Of a stretch of 42,169 nucleotides of DNA, positions 26,664 through 33,399 are shown piece by piece. The DNA comes from a virus, in the IMG/VR virus record IMGVR_UViG_3300037042_003858, positions 1-42,169 of that record, one strand, 5' to 3'. How positions within the stretch are numbered: position 1 is the stretch's first letter; each line of letters begins with the position of its first letter. The translations under genes were made by a program, and so were the position numbers. The notes under the pieces were generated by a model that was not told where the DNA came from, did not search any database, and worked only from the letters and a program-made list of their open reading frames with translations.

Positions 26664-26692
26664 TTGACATTACCTATATGGTTGTCGATACT
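26664..26692 (+). promoter_or_regulatory. Sigma70-like promoter of the small plus-strand operon
   Basis: TTGACA (26664-26669), a 17-base spacer and GATACT (26687-26692). It is divergent from the late promoter, with about 60 bases between the two -35 boxes, and points at the 59-aa gene at 26742. Confidence 0.65.
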
Positions 26693-26741
26693 GGTATCGG
26701 ACGCCGGGAATGATCCTGGCGCAACAGAGAGGATCGGCAGA

Positions 26742-26921
26742 ATGAGACGAATCATCACACTGGGGCTGACGCTGGCGGTTGGTGCGGCTATGTGGTGGCT
26801 GTCATTCTCCTACAACATCGACGGTCACATTGATGCGAGGCAATTGGCGGGAGAGCTGGGCGGCACGGTCATCGAGATTGGATCGCTCGGTTTTCTGGTT
26901 GTTCCGTTTGTGGAGTTTTAA
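26742..26921 (+). CDS. Small membrane protein (59 aa)
   Basis: ATG at 26742 with GAGAGG upstream; first gene after the plus promoter. Residues 4-21 (IITLGLTLAVGAAMWWLSF) are a transmembrane or signal segment and the C-terminus (IEIGSLGFLVVPFVEF) is also hydrophobic. The frame is open further upstream through the promoter, which is not expected to be coding. No family recognised; early host-directed protein is a guess. Confidence 0.6.
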   Translation: MRRIITLGLTLAVGAAMWWLSFSYNIDGHIDARQLAGELGGTVIEIGSLGFLVVPFVEF

Positions 26922-26944
26922 CAGCACAGAAGGAGGATCGGCAA

Positions 26945-27253
26945 ATGAAACGAGAGTACACTGCGGGGGGTCTGATTGCTGCTTACCGTTGGGCAAGAGC
27001 CAATCCTGACGGTCAGATTCAGATTGACCGCTTTGAGAATCTAACGGGGGCAGAGTGGTTGGTGTGGTTTCGCCAATGTCTGCACCGGAAGGCTTCGAGG
27101 GGATTGGTACAGGTTGGGCGGAAATGGTCGTCAGATTGGTTCAATCAGGCACGACGGACGGCGCGCGAGGTCAATACTCCTCGGTTGGTTGTCCGTTGGA
27201 TTCCGTTTGAGTTTCGCAAGCAGCTGGCGCACAGACTGTTTACGGAAGATTAA
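26945..27253 (+). CDS. Early protein of unknown function (102 aa)
   Basis: ATG with a strong AGGAGG site (AGAAGGAGGATCGGCAA before it). The product is basic and aromatic (SLTGAEWLVWFRQC-like core, then RKWSSDWFNQARRTAREVNT) with helical character throughout, consistent with a small nucleic-acid or protein-binding factor. No recognised motif. Second gene of the plus operon. Confidence 0.6.
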   Translation: MKREYTAGGLIAAYRWARANPDGQIQIDRFENLTGAEWLVWFRQCLHRKASRGLVQVGRKWSSDWFNQARRTAREVNTPRLVVRWIPFEFRKQLAHRLFTED

Positions 27254-27286
27254 CGGGGCGCATAGCGCTCAGAAACGAGGGAGAGA

Positions 27287-27607
27287 ATGAGCAAGACACA
27301 GAAGCACACGCCGGGACCGCTAACAATCAAGTATGGCGACGGCTGGTGTACGATCAGACCTGACGACGGGCACGGCAAGATAGCGACCGTCCACATGCGC
27401 CGCAGCAAGCCAAACAACACCGAAGAGCTGGACGCCAACGCCCACCTATTCGCTGCCGCGCCGGACCTGTTGGCGGCGTCGGAGGTGGCATTCCAAAATC
27501 TGCAATTCCGGTCTGAGACAAAACAGAAGTGGACACTACGCGACCAGGCCGCGTTTGAGATTCTTGAGGCCGCAATCGCCAAGGCGACGGGAGGGGCAAC
27601 CCAATGA
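27287..27607 (+). CDS. Conserved early phage protein (HTPGP type), 106 aa
   Basis: Opens MSKTQKHTPGPLTIKYGDGW and has ELDANAHLFAAAPDLLAASE followed by a helical C-terminus. The HTPGP start and the 'ANAxLxAAAPDLL' block mark a very common small phage family found in early operons; its function is not established. Stop overlaps the next start as ATGA. Confidence 0.75.
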   Translation: MSKTQKHTPGPLTIKYGDGWCTIRPDDGHGKIATVHMRRSKPNNTEELDANAHLFAAAPDLLAASEVAFQNLQFRSETKQKWTLRDQAAFEILEAAIAKATGGATQ

Positions 27608-27816
27608 CTTGGGTAGAGACGATCCGGCAATTCCGGCGTGACCATCCGGGGCCGAAGGGCCGGGACATGGCGCAAGAGACGTTGTCGCGCTACTTGGGAG
27701 TATCGTCACAGTCAATCTCGAACTGGGAGCTGGGATACTCGGAAAGCGTGGGCGCGTTCCGAACAATGATCCTGGTGAAATTGGCGGCATATACGCCGGA
27801 AGCGAGGGAGATATGA
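27604..27816 (+). CDS. Cro/XRE-like HTH regulator (70 aa)
   Basis: TLSRYLGVSSQSISNWELG (residues about 25-43) is a helix-turn-helix of the Cro/XRE type, preceded by a basic N-terminal helix and followed by one more helix. The size fits a Cro-like repressor with no dimerisation extension. ATGA overlaps join it to both neighbours. It may act on the divergent promoters at 26574-26692, which is not shown. Confidence 0.7.
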   Translation: MTWVETIRQFRRDHPGPKGRDMAQETLSRYLGVSSQSISNWELGYSESVGAFRTMILVKLAAYTPEAREI

Positions 27817-28157
27817 GCACACAGACGAGCGAAGCGTTGAGTGGGCTGGCCAGCCGAATATTGATATTGTCGGTGGACTTTTTTGACTTGTCCAAGCCGG
27901 TCGGCATGATGCAGGGTATGGCCGTCAAGGAAATTCTCAAGAACGTGCACGGCAAGCTGTTACGTGCCGGCATGGTCGTAACCACACCCATCGACGTGGA
28001 CTACGAAACAGACGGTGAGGGTGGGTATCTGCTATATCTGGAAACGACTTACCCAAACTGCAAGCTACTGCAGTCGATTTGGCTGGACGATGGATGTGCG
28101 GTGGCGTGTGTCGCTCTGAACGATGGCACGGGCTGGCGGAAGATCGAAGCCCATTAG
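27813..28157 (+). CDS. Early protein of unknown function (114 aa)
   Basis: Last gene of the plus operon, starting in an ATGA overlap. Helical N-terminal half (LASRILILSVDFFDLSKPVG), then a strand-rich part (PIDVDYETDGEGGYLLYLET). The terminator at 28180-28215 lies 23 bases downstream. No family recognised. Confidence 0.55.
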   Translation: MSTQTSEALSGLASRILILSVDFFDLSKPVGMMQGMAVKEILKNVHGKLLRAGMVVTTPIDVDYETDGEGGYLLYLETTYPNCKLLQSIWLDDGCAVACVALNDGTGWRKIEAH

Positions 28158-28179
28158 CTGCCCGTACAGCGCGTTTCGT

Positions 28180-28215
28180 GCCGGGGGCGTCCAGTTGATG
28201 CCCCCGGCCCTTTTT
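28180..28215 (+). terminator. Rho-independent terminator of the plus operon
   Basis: GCCGGGGGC (28180-28188) pairs perfectly with GCCCCCGGC (28200-28208), followed by CCTTTTT. It closes the 26742-28157 operon just before the convergent minus operon ends at 28305. No T-run is present for the minus direction. Confidence 0.85.
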
Positions 28216-28304
28216 GGGGCCGTAGCGTCAAAAGACAGCCGTTTGCAGGCGTTTGGGGGCACGATCTCGGACCAGCCCGACTCCCAACACGGCGGAAATC
28301 GGAG

Positions 28305-28745
28305 TTATCCCGTCACGCTCGCTTCCCCGGCAAGGATCTGGTCGATCAACCGGGCGGCCTTTTCGGGTGGGGCGTGCATGAGGTCGCCGTAGTTGAGCGA
28401 CGTCTTGCGTTCGGGGCGCTTAGTTGGCCCGGCCTTAGCCTTGACGTTGGCGACCGCGTTCCCCCGCACGGTAGACCGGTTCTTGTCACAGTTCGCGCGG
28501 GTATCACGCAGCTGGGCGCAACGTGCGTGCAGTTCCTGGGTGGGTTTCGCGCCCCTGATTGGGTGGTGACACTCGATGCAGATGCGGCGTCTCTTCGCGT
28601 CCCGTTTGACTTGCCAGTAGTGATGGTACGTCCGGCGATAGATTTTCCAACACAGGGGACAGCGCAGCAGGGCGACATCGACGTTGAGCATCACGGTGCC
28701 ACAGTCGGCGCACGGGTGGTCGTCTCGCTTGTGCCGTCCTCTCAT
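28305..28745 (-). CDS. Zinc-ribbon protein at the end of the replication operon (146 aa)
   Basis: CADCG (12-16) and CPLC (29-32) form one Cys4 site and CIEC (56-59) a further Cys pair, inside a very basic, His-rich domain (RTYHHYWQVKRDAKRRR). A second basic part ends with LNYGDLMHAPPEKAARLIDQ. Zinc-binding and nucleic-acid contact are likely; the exact role is unknown. Start overlaps the previous gene's stop as ATGA. It lies downstream of the origin and initiator. Confidence 0.6.
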   Translation of the reverse strand: MRGRHKRDDHPCADCGTVMLNVDVALLRCPLCWKIYRRTYHHYWQVKRDAKRRRICIECHHPIRGAKPTQELHARCAQLRDTRANCDKNRSTVRGNAVANVKAKAGPTKRPERKTSLNYGDLMHAPPEKAARLIDQILAGEASVTG

Positions 28746-29380
28746 GGGGTCCGCCTTTCGGCTGCGTGTAGGGCTTTACGCTCGGACTGATAGGCCATGA
28801 CGCCGTGGCGGACTTCGAGCGTCTTGCGCTTGGCTTCTGCGAACTGATCGGGTTCATGCTGGGGGATTCCCCGGCGCTTCCCCTCTTCGATGATCTTGTC
28901 GTAGGCTTCGGGTATTGATGGGTGTCCCCCTGGCAGATAGCCACCGGGGATTATCTTGTGTGTACGTAATCCCCATGTAGTCGCCTGCATGACGAATCGA
29001 GCCCAACTGTTTGGGGCGTTTTTCGCGAGCCGCTCAAACGTCTCAGGAATGGATTCTGTGACCGGTGGCATCAGGGGATCTTCACGGCGTGGTCGTAGCC
29101 GATCCCAGTCGTAGGGCGTCGGGAACCGGGGGCAGTCGGACAGGATGAATCGCATAGTTGCCAGAACGTCGGGCCGCGGCCACGGGGCAAGTAATTCACT
29201 CAGAAGATCAACCTGCTTCTGATTCAGGCATCCCCCGCTCAGTTGCGGGGCGAACGCCCCCTCCAGCGGGCAGAGAACGTGTTGCGTCAGCCACGCGAGC
29301 CATGCGCTGTAGTCGCTCGACGGGGCTTTCGGGCTTGTTTCGTTTGCGGTTGTTCTCTGAGATTCGGTCGAAGTTGGCAC
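28742..29380 (-). CDS. Replication-module protein in the lambda P position (212 aa)
   Basis: GTG start at 29380 with a GGAGGATTCT site in front; it overlaps the initiator gene by 173 bases in another frame. The predicted protein is coherent across the overlap (SAWLAWLTQHVLCPLEGAFA, LLAPWPRPDVLATMRFILSD, FPTPYDWDRLRP). In lambdoid phages the gene following O loads the helicase; here no helicase is encoded, so a loader role for host helicase is reasonable but only inferred from place. No Walker motif, so not a DnaC type. Confidence 0.6.
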   Translation of the reverse strand: MPTSTESQRTTANETSPKAPSSDYSAWLAWLTQHVLCPLEGAFAPQLSGGCLNQKQVDLLSELLAPWPRPDVLATMRFILSDCPRFPTPYDWDRLRPRREDPLMPPVTESIPETFERLAKNAPNSWARFVMQATTWGLRTHKIIPGGYLPGGHPSIPEAYDKIIEEGKRRGIPQHEPDQFAEAKRKTLEVRHGVMAYQSERKALHAAERRTP

Positions 29381-30131
29381 AGAATCCTCCGAAGTCGTGG
29401 GGGGGGGTGATGAACGCCGGGGATCCAGCGAAGTACCACGCGAGCTTTTGGGTGATTAGCGGTTCAGGGTGGTGTCGGCGAAGTTCGGCCAGGTTGACGA
29501 AGTGGGCCTTTTTTGGTGTTGGGGCGCACCCGTTTTCAGACCGGTAGAGTTCGGCAAACTTGTCCCAAGTCGAGTCCCGGCGCGGCGCACGTTTTTCGGC
29601 GTGCGCGCTTCTTTTGTTCTTTGTGGTTTCTAGGTGAGGTGATATAATGTGGGGCGGTGACGTTTCGTCACCGTTTTGGTGACGTTTCGTCACATAGGCG
29701 GTGACGTTTTGGCACATGTGACGTTTCGTCACATGTGACGTTTCGTCACCGTTTTGGTGACGTTTCGTCACATCGGGCGGTGACGTTTCGTCACCGATCC
29801 ACTGGTCAAAATGCTCATTGAAAGACAGTCTGATTTGTTGATCTTCGGTGCCAGACGATACATGGACCTGGTTGGCCGCAATCATGGCCCGAAGCTCCCG
29901 ACTGGCCGGTGCATGATCCAATCCGGTCAGCCGACATATTCGCGCCACCGGCATGGGATCGCGGGTCCAATTGCACAATTCGGGATCGTCGCCCTTGCGG
30001 TAGTGCGCCCACGAGTCGGAAATGATCGCAGCCGCAATTTGTAAGCGCCGCTTGGATAGACGCCCCTGGGCAATAATCCCCAGTAGCACGCGCTCAGTCT
30101 GAATGCTCGTCCAGCGTCGTTTCTCGCCCAC
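29208..30131 (-). CDS. Replication initiator, lambda-O-like, with the origin inside the gene
   Basis: 307 aa, GTG start preceded by GAGGG. Residues 1-90 form a winged-helix DNA-binding domain (LSKRRLQIAAAIISDSWAHY, then PVARICRLTGLDHAPASREL). Residues 113-158 are made of VTKRH and GDETS units that encode the iteron array at 29657-29794. A helical C-terminal part (WDKFAELYRSENGCAPTPKK, then SENNRKRNKP) would contact the loader. The layout of an initiator that binds iterons inside its own gene is that of lambda O. Naming it O-like rests on this layout; no sequence comparison was possible. Confidence 0.72.
   Translation of the reverse strand: MGEKRRWTSIQTERVLLGIIAQGRLSKRRLQIAAAIISDSWAHYRKGDDPELCNWTRDPMPVARICRLTGLDHAPASRELRAMIAANQVHVSSGTEDQQIRLSFNEHFDQWIGDETSPPDVTKRHQNGDETSHVTKRHMCQNVTAYVTKRHQNGDETSPPHIISPHLETTKNKRSAHAEKRAPRRDSTWDKFAELYRSENGCAPTPKKAHFVNLAELRRHHPEPLITQKLAWYFAGSPAFITPPHDFGGFCANFDRISENNRKRNKPESPVERLQRMARVADATRSLPAGGGVRPATERGMPESEAG
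29657..29794. repeat. Iteron array, probable replication origin
   Basis: Six perfect copies of GTGACGTTTCGTCAC start at 29657, 29679, 29718, 29735, 29757 and 29780; a degenerate seventh (GTGACGTTTTGGCAC) starts at 29701. Spacing is 22, 22, 17, 17, 22 and 23 bases. Each copy is itself a palindrome (GTGACG, TTT, CGTCAC). The flank at about 29600-29650 is richer in A and T and could be the unwinding element. Seven direct palindromic repeats inside the initiator gene indicate an iteron-type origin. Confidence 0.82.
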
Positions 30132-30147
30132 CGACCCTCACTGTTCT

Positions 30148-30816
30148 CTACACTTCGATGCCCAAATAACTGCACAGGTTCTTCGTCTGGACAGCCCTGG
30201 TAGTGGTCCAGGCAAAAGGGGTAGCGTCCGAGAAAACGGCCCGGGCAGCAGCCCGGGCAGCAGCCCGGGCAACAGCCCGGGAAGCGGCCATGGCAGCGGC
30301 CCACAAGGAATCGACCATGGAAGCGACCCGGGCAGCAGCCGTGCTAGCGTCCACGGCAGCGTCGAAGGCAGCGGCCAATTCCTCCGCATCCGTTTCGCTA
30401 TTGGCAAACCGCCGCGCTGCGTCAATGGCCCAATCGGCGGCTACCCGATATTCGTTGGCGACCAGATGAACAACCGACTCGGCGCAATCGGCGGCAAATA
30501 AGCGGGCGGTCCGGTTGTTCCATTCCTCGAGTCGATGCAGCAATGCCGCCTGTCGTACCACTATTTTGTCCCATTCAAACAGTGCTCCGTCCCAGTCGAT
30601 GGAGGCTGGGTCAATCTCCCAGAGTTCCGGACCAAGCCAGTGGATCAAATCCTTCGCGCGCAGAATGTGATAGCCCCGTTTACACGCGACCAAATCCCCC
30701 TCGATGCGCGGCATGGGCTGGGGAATGCCATTAATCGGCGGCAACCAAGTTCCGACCCCACCATGAAAAGACGCACCATTCATTCCGAGCACCTTGAAAT
30801 ACCGTTGCGTTCTCAC
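30148..30816 (-). CDS. Small phage protein (DUF7666-like) with Ala-rich repeat tail
   Basis: 222 aa. Residues 1-60 (YFKVLGMNGASFHGGVGTWL, then CKRGYHILRAKDLIHWLGPE) match a small phage family with a GYH core that I recall as DUF7666; function unknown. The tail (about 115-205) is almost pure Ala with Arg, Val and Asp, including ASRAVARAAARAAARAV encoded by the 12-bp repeats at 30239-30286. GTG start overlaps the previous stop as GTGA. The Ala-rich helix is probably variable in length between relatives. Confidence 0.65.
   Translation of the reverse strand: MRTQRYFKVLGMNGASFHGGVGTWLPPINGIPQPMPRIEGDLVACKRGYHILRAKDLIHWLGPELWEIDPASIDWDGALFEWDKIVVRQAALLHRLEEWNNRTARLFAADCAESVVHLVANEYRVAADWAIDAARRFANSETDAEELAAAFDAAVDASTAAARVASMVDSLWAAAMAASRAVARAAARAAARAVFSDATPFAWTTTRAVQTKNLCSYLGIEV
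30239..30286. repeat. 12-bp tandem repeat in the Ala-rich tail
   Basis: Four tandem units of GCCCGGGCAGCA, the third with one change and the fourth with two, coding Ala-Arg-Ala-Ala units on the minus strand. A likely site of slippage. Confidence 0.75.
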
Positions 30817-31193
30817 TGCATTCCTCCATTCGTCACAGCCCAGCGCCGAATATCGGCGTCCGGGGATCTGCGCAACAACTCCGCGTCCAATGAGATTTTA
30901 TCCACTGGAACCATCAGGCGATACCGACCGAGCCGGTCATTCTCAATTAGGTTTTGCGTGGCACCCCTGACGCCCGCACGTGTGAGCTCCCGCCGCAACT
31001 GGTAGACGTACCGAATCTGGTTGTCGCCCGGTTCGATGTCGGTCTTGTGGATCCAACCGTCAACCGTGGCGTGCCGCGCCGCGGCCAATGCCAGCAAGTA
31101 TTTGAAGCTTTTCATGCGCAACCAGACCCGCCGGCCGTCGAACTCAACAGACAGGCGCACACCTGACGACTTCCCGTCGATGAATAGTGTCAC
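30813..31193 (-). CDS. Stand-alone winged-helix protein, OmpR/PhoB C-terminal type
   Basis: 126 aa, GTG start overlapping the previous stop. A short beta-rich N-terminus (VRLSVEFDGRRVWLRMKSF) leads to a winged helix: FKYLLALAAARHATVDGWIH, then IRYVYQLRRELTRAG and NLIENDRLGRYRLMV. This is the order of the effector domain of OmpR/PhoB response regulators, with the L-R-R-E-L recognition helix and the Y-R-L wing. There is no receiver domain. A phage transcription factor acting without phosphorylation is likely. Confidence 0.65.
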   Translation of the reverse strand: MTLFIDGKSSGVRLSVEFDGRRVWLRMKSFKYLLALAAARHATVDGWIHKTDIEPGDNQIRYVYQLRRELTRAGVRGATQNLIENDRLGRYRLMVPVDKISLDAELLRRSPDADIRRWAVTNGGMQ

Positions 31194-31534
31194 AACCCCA
31201 ACTCCTCCTGCAGCGCCCCCGGTCCGGCCGCCTTGACAATCCCCTCAACGCTTAGTCGCATCGCCCGATGCCGGCTGGCGAATTGCGCCATCGCCTCTCG
31301 CGCCGCTTCCTGACTCTGATCCCATCGGTATCCATTGCTGTCGCCAATGATCGACGACAAATCCTTGTCGCCCTGGGATCGCGCCCACTGAATCGCGTAC
31401 TGGAGATCCCGGCTGTTGACATGGAGCGCATTGCAGAGTTCCGCCGCCGTATGACACCCCGGCACCGTCCGCAGATACCAGACAACGCGGCGCGCATCAT
31501 CGGGCGTGCGATCCGGGAAGTCGTGGGGCGTCAC
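31190..31534 (-). CDS. Small winged-helix or HTH protein (114 aa)
   Basis: GTG at 31534 overlaps the methyltransferase stop as GTGA, so the longer frame upstream is not used. RRVVWYLRTVPGCHTAAELC then ALHVNSRDLQYAIQWARSQG resemble an HTH, and SSIIGDSNGYRWDQ a wing. A second DNA-binding protein next to the 126-aa winged-helix gene suggests a regulatory pair. Confidence 0.6.
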   Translation of the reverse strand: MTPHDFPDRTPDDARRVVWYLRTVPGCHTAAELCNALHVNSRDLQYAIQWARSQGDKDLSSIIGDSNGYRWDQSQEAAREAMAQFASRHRAMRLSVEGIVKAAGPGALQEELGL

Positions 31535-32229
31535 AGCGCCAACTCCTCCTGCGCGAGTCGGCGGACGGCGATCATGGATTCCCCCCATTGTTCCGCCATC
31601 GCCTCTGCGATTCCCGAAAACGTCCGACTCCTAATCTTCCAACGCTCCTCGTTTCGTGGCAACGGCATCAAGGGCGAGTAAGCAATCTTTGCTCGCATTG
31701 TGTGTACTCCGCCGTGTTTGTTTCCCCTTGGGTCCACGTAGATCAATCCTCTATCCACGATCTTTGTCGGCGTCAGCGGCTTAAGGTTTTTTAGCCATAG
31801 GCACGTTGCTTTTTGAATCGAATCCCCAAACCAGAACGGTTGAATTATCTGGTTGGGCTTGCGAATGCGTGTCGATATGATACCGACCGGATTCTCCAAA
31901 GCGATCCGGTCAATGGGCGCCGCCAGAAGTATCCGTATAAATTCAAGGGCCTCTTTCTGCTCTGCCTGTTTGCCCTTGAACCAGCGGGCGCCCGATACGG
32001 CCAAGTGTATACATGGCGGATGCGCAATCATCAAGTCCCAACCGTCAGTCAGGACCGTGAGAACGTCGCCCTGAATGTGATTGCCTGGTCGCTCGGTCGG
32101 CAACAGGTCGCAACTCCACGCATCATGCCCGCGTGCGGCAAACGCATCGCGTACAATGCCGGAAAACTCGCACGCCACTAATACGCGGAGTTTCACGATT
32201 CCCCGCCCATCGTCGTAGTACGGCGTCAC
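31531..32229 (-). CDS. Cytosine-C5 methyltransferase-like protein
   Basis: 232 aa from GTG at 32229 (a GTG at 32196 with GGGG upstream is an alternative). Motif I region VLVACEFSGIVRDAF (17-30), then IAHPPCIHLA with the catalytic PPC (71-73), and LENPVG (111-116) in place of the usual ENV. The C-terminal half is short, and no clear target-recognition domain or QRR motif is seen. Such short DCM-like proteins are common in phages and may modify DNA or act on bases in some other way. Resistance to host restriction is the usual inference. Confidence 0.72.
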   Translation of the reverse strand: MTPYYDDGRGIVKLRVLVACEFSGIVRDAFAARGHDAWSCDLLPTERPGNHIQGDVLTVLTDGWDLMIAHPPCIHLAVSGARWFKGKQAEQKEALEFIRILLAAPIDRIALENPVGIISTRIRKPNQIIQPFWFGDSIQKATCLWLKNLKPLTPTKIVDRGLIYVDPRGNKHGGVHTMRAKIAYSPLMPLPRNEERWKIRSRTFSGIAEAMAEQWGESMIAVRRLAQEELAL

Positions 32230-32263
32230 TTCCCCGTCTCTCCGTTCGCGGCGGTCGCGGGCG

Positions 32264-32329
32264 TCACGCGGGGGACTCCGATTCTAACCAGCCTTTTAAT
32301 ACCGATAGGCTGATGTAGACGACCTTCAT
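32264..32329 (-). CDS. Possible 21-aa microprotein or leader
   Basis: ATG at 32329 overlaps the stop of the 117-aa gene as ATGA with a GGAGGGGGGAGA site before it. Product MKVVYISLSVLKGWLESESP plus Ala. Its stop overlaps a GTG that opens a 13-codon frame (32226-32267), whose stop in turn overlaps the methyltransferase start. May serve only to carry ribosomes to the methyltransferase. Confidence 0.35.
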   Translation of the reverse strand: MKVVYISLSVLKGWLESESPA

Positions 32330-32679
32330 TCTCCCCCCTCCTCCGGATCGAGGATCGACAGAAGGCGGGTGAGAACTGTCGCACATTCATCGAGTGGGAT
32401 CATCAGTGGTCCGGTTTCATCGAGCAATTGCGACTCAATACGTCGCAAATCCTCGAGCGTCATCCCCGGCGGCAGGAGATGGTCAAGGTCAAACTCAGCC
32501 CAGTAACGATACCAGCTCTTGTCCGCGATCTGTTCGTAGGAGAGATTGTAGGGGCCGCCATCATCGTGTCCACTATTCGGATGCGTGGCATGGAACCACG
32601 CACACCAGCAGTCGTGCAGTTGCTTGGCTCGCCGCTCAATGGCGCTTTGATGAGTGACATTGTGTTCTTGATCTCTCAT
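32326..32679 (-). CDS. Unknown acidic protein (117 aa)
   Basis: ATG at 32679 with GGGGAGAG in front; the frame continues upstream over rusA and is not coding there. The product begins MRDQEHNVTHQSAIERRAKQ, has a Cys/Trp/His-rich stretch (LHDCWCAWFHATHPNSGHDD) and ends in a helical acidic part (LTRLLSILDPEEGGE). No recognised family. Confidence 0.55.
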   Translation of the reverse strand: MRDQEHNVTHQSAIERRAKQLHDCWCAWFHATHPNSGHDDGGPYNLSYEQIADKSWYRYWAEFDLDHLLPPGMTLEDLRRIESQLLDETGPLMIPLDECATVLTRLLSILDPEEGGE

Positions 32680-32716
32680 TTCACTCTCCCCGCCGCGACG
32701 TAGGCCACGGTAGCCG

Positions 32717-33061
32717 TCATGGTTTCCCCAACACAATTTCGAGGATGGTTTGTGGCTTCGGCCCCCGATGAATTTGGAGCCAGTCGAATTGCGAATCACT
32801 GTCGAACAACCTGGCTGCCTGGAGCGCATCGAGCGGCGCCTTAAGCCGGTTGTCCAAGTCCAGAACGCACTCGGTCGGCGGGTAGGCATGGAACTCTGCA
32901 CCCAGTCGCATATCTCCCAGCCGTTCTGTGATCCCCTGTTCCAGCAAGATCAGCCCAACCAGCTTTCGGTAATCCTTGCCCGCCTGACTGAGTACGCGTT
33001 TGTGCCCCACGGTTGGGAACAAGTGGTTGCTGCTCGGTGGCCATGGCAGGATGATCCTCAC
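32717..33061 (-). CDS. rusA: RusA-type Holliday junction resolvase
   Basis: 114 aa, the normal RusA length. MRIILPWPPSSNHLFPTVGH is the family opening, and DLDNRLKAPLDAL (68-80) with FDSDSQ (86-91) supply the catalytic acidic residues. RusA cuts four-way DNA junctions; in a phage it resolves recombination and replication intermediates before packaging. It is coupled to the next gene upstream by ATGA and lies in the recombination operon with YqaJ and RecT genes. Confidence 0.88.
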   Translation of the reverse strand: MRIILPWPPSSNHLFPTVGHKRVLSQAGKDYRKLVGLILLEQGITERLGDMRLGAEFHAYPPTECVLDLDNRLKAPLDALQAARLFDSDSQFDWLQIHRGPKPQTILEIVLGKP

Positions 33062-33399
33062 GCCCCGCCCCCCGCCTTGCGTTCATCTTCTAACTTGATC
33101 CGCTCGGTGATTTCGTAATAGAGTCGATTGAGAACTGTCTGCATCGTTCCGAACGTGAAGCCAAGGTCCTGTGGCGCATATTGGTCGATCAGGGCTTGGT
33201 ATCCGATCACGTCGGCGTCACTGGCCACTTCTATCCCTCTCATTGCCCCCGCTCCCCGTCCGCCGCTTGCAGGTCGGCGGCCTGAGATCGAATCAAATGC
33301 AGCCAGCGCCCATCGTTCAAGGTCGCGCTGACGTGCCTTAACACACGATGCACAACCACAACCAGGCCACGGCTCCCACGGTTTTAGTTCTGAGGGCAT
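33058..33399 (-). CDS. Unknown protein with Cys cluster (113 aa)
   Basis: ATG at 33399 with GAGG upstream, inside the last codons of the previous gene. The N-terminus holds GCGCASCVKARQRDLERWAL, a Cys-Gly-Cys-x-x-Cys cluster that may bind metal. The C-terminus (DADVIGYQALIDQYAPQDLG, then MQTVLNRLYYEITERIKLED) is helical. The stop overlaps rusA as ATGA. No family recognised. Confidence 0.55.
   Translation of the reverse strand: MPSELKPWEPWPGCGCASCVKARQRDLERWALAAFDSISGRRPASGGRGAGAMRGIEVASDADVIGYQALIDQYAPQDLGFTFGTMQTVLNRLYYEITERIKLEDERKAGGGA

Noticed and set aside
29657-29794. CRISPR array
   Set aside because: Repeats are 15 bp and palindromic, spacers of 2-8 bases are not unique, and the segment is coding. 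It fits iterons.
30239-30330. CRISPR-like or regulatory repeat
   Set aside because: The 12-bp units are in frame and encode Ala-Arg-Ala-Ala in the 222-aa protein.
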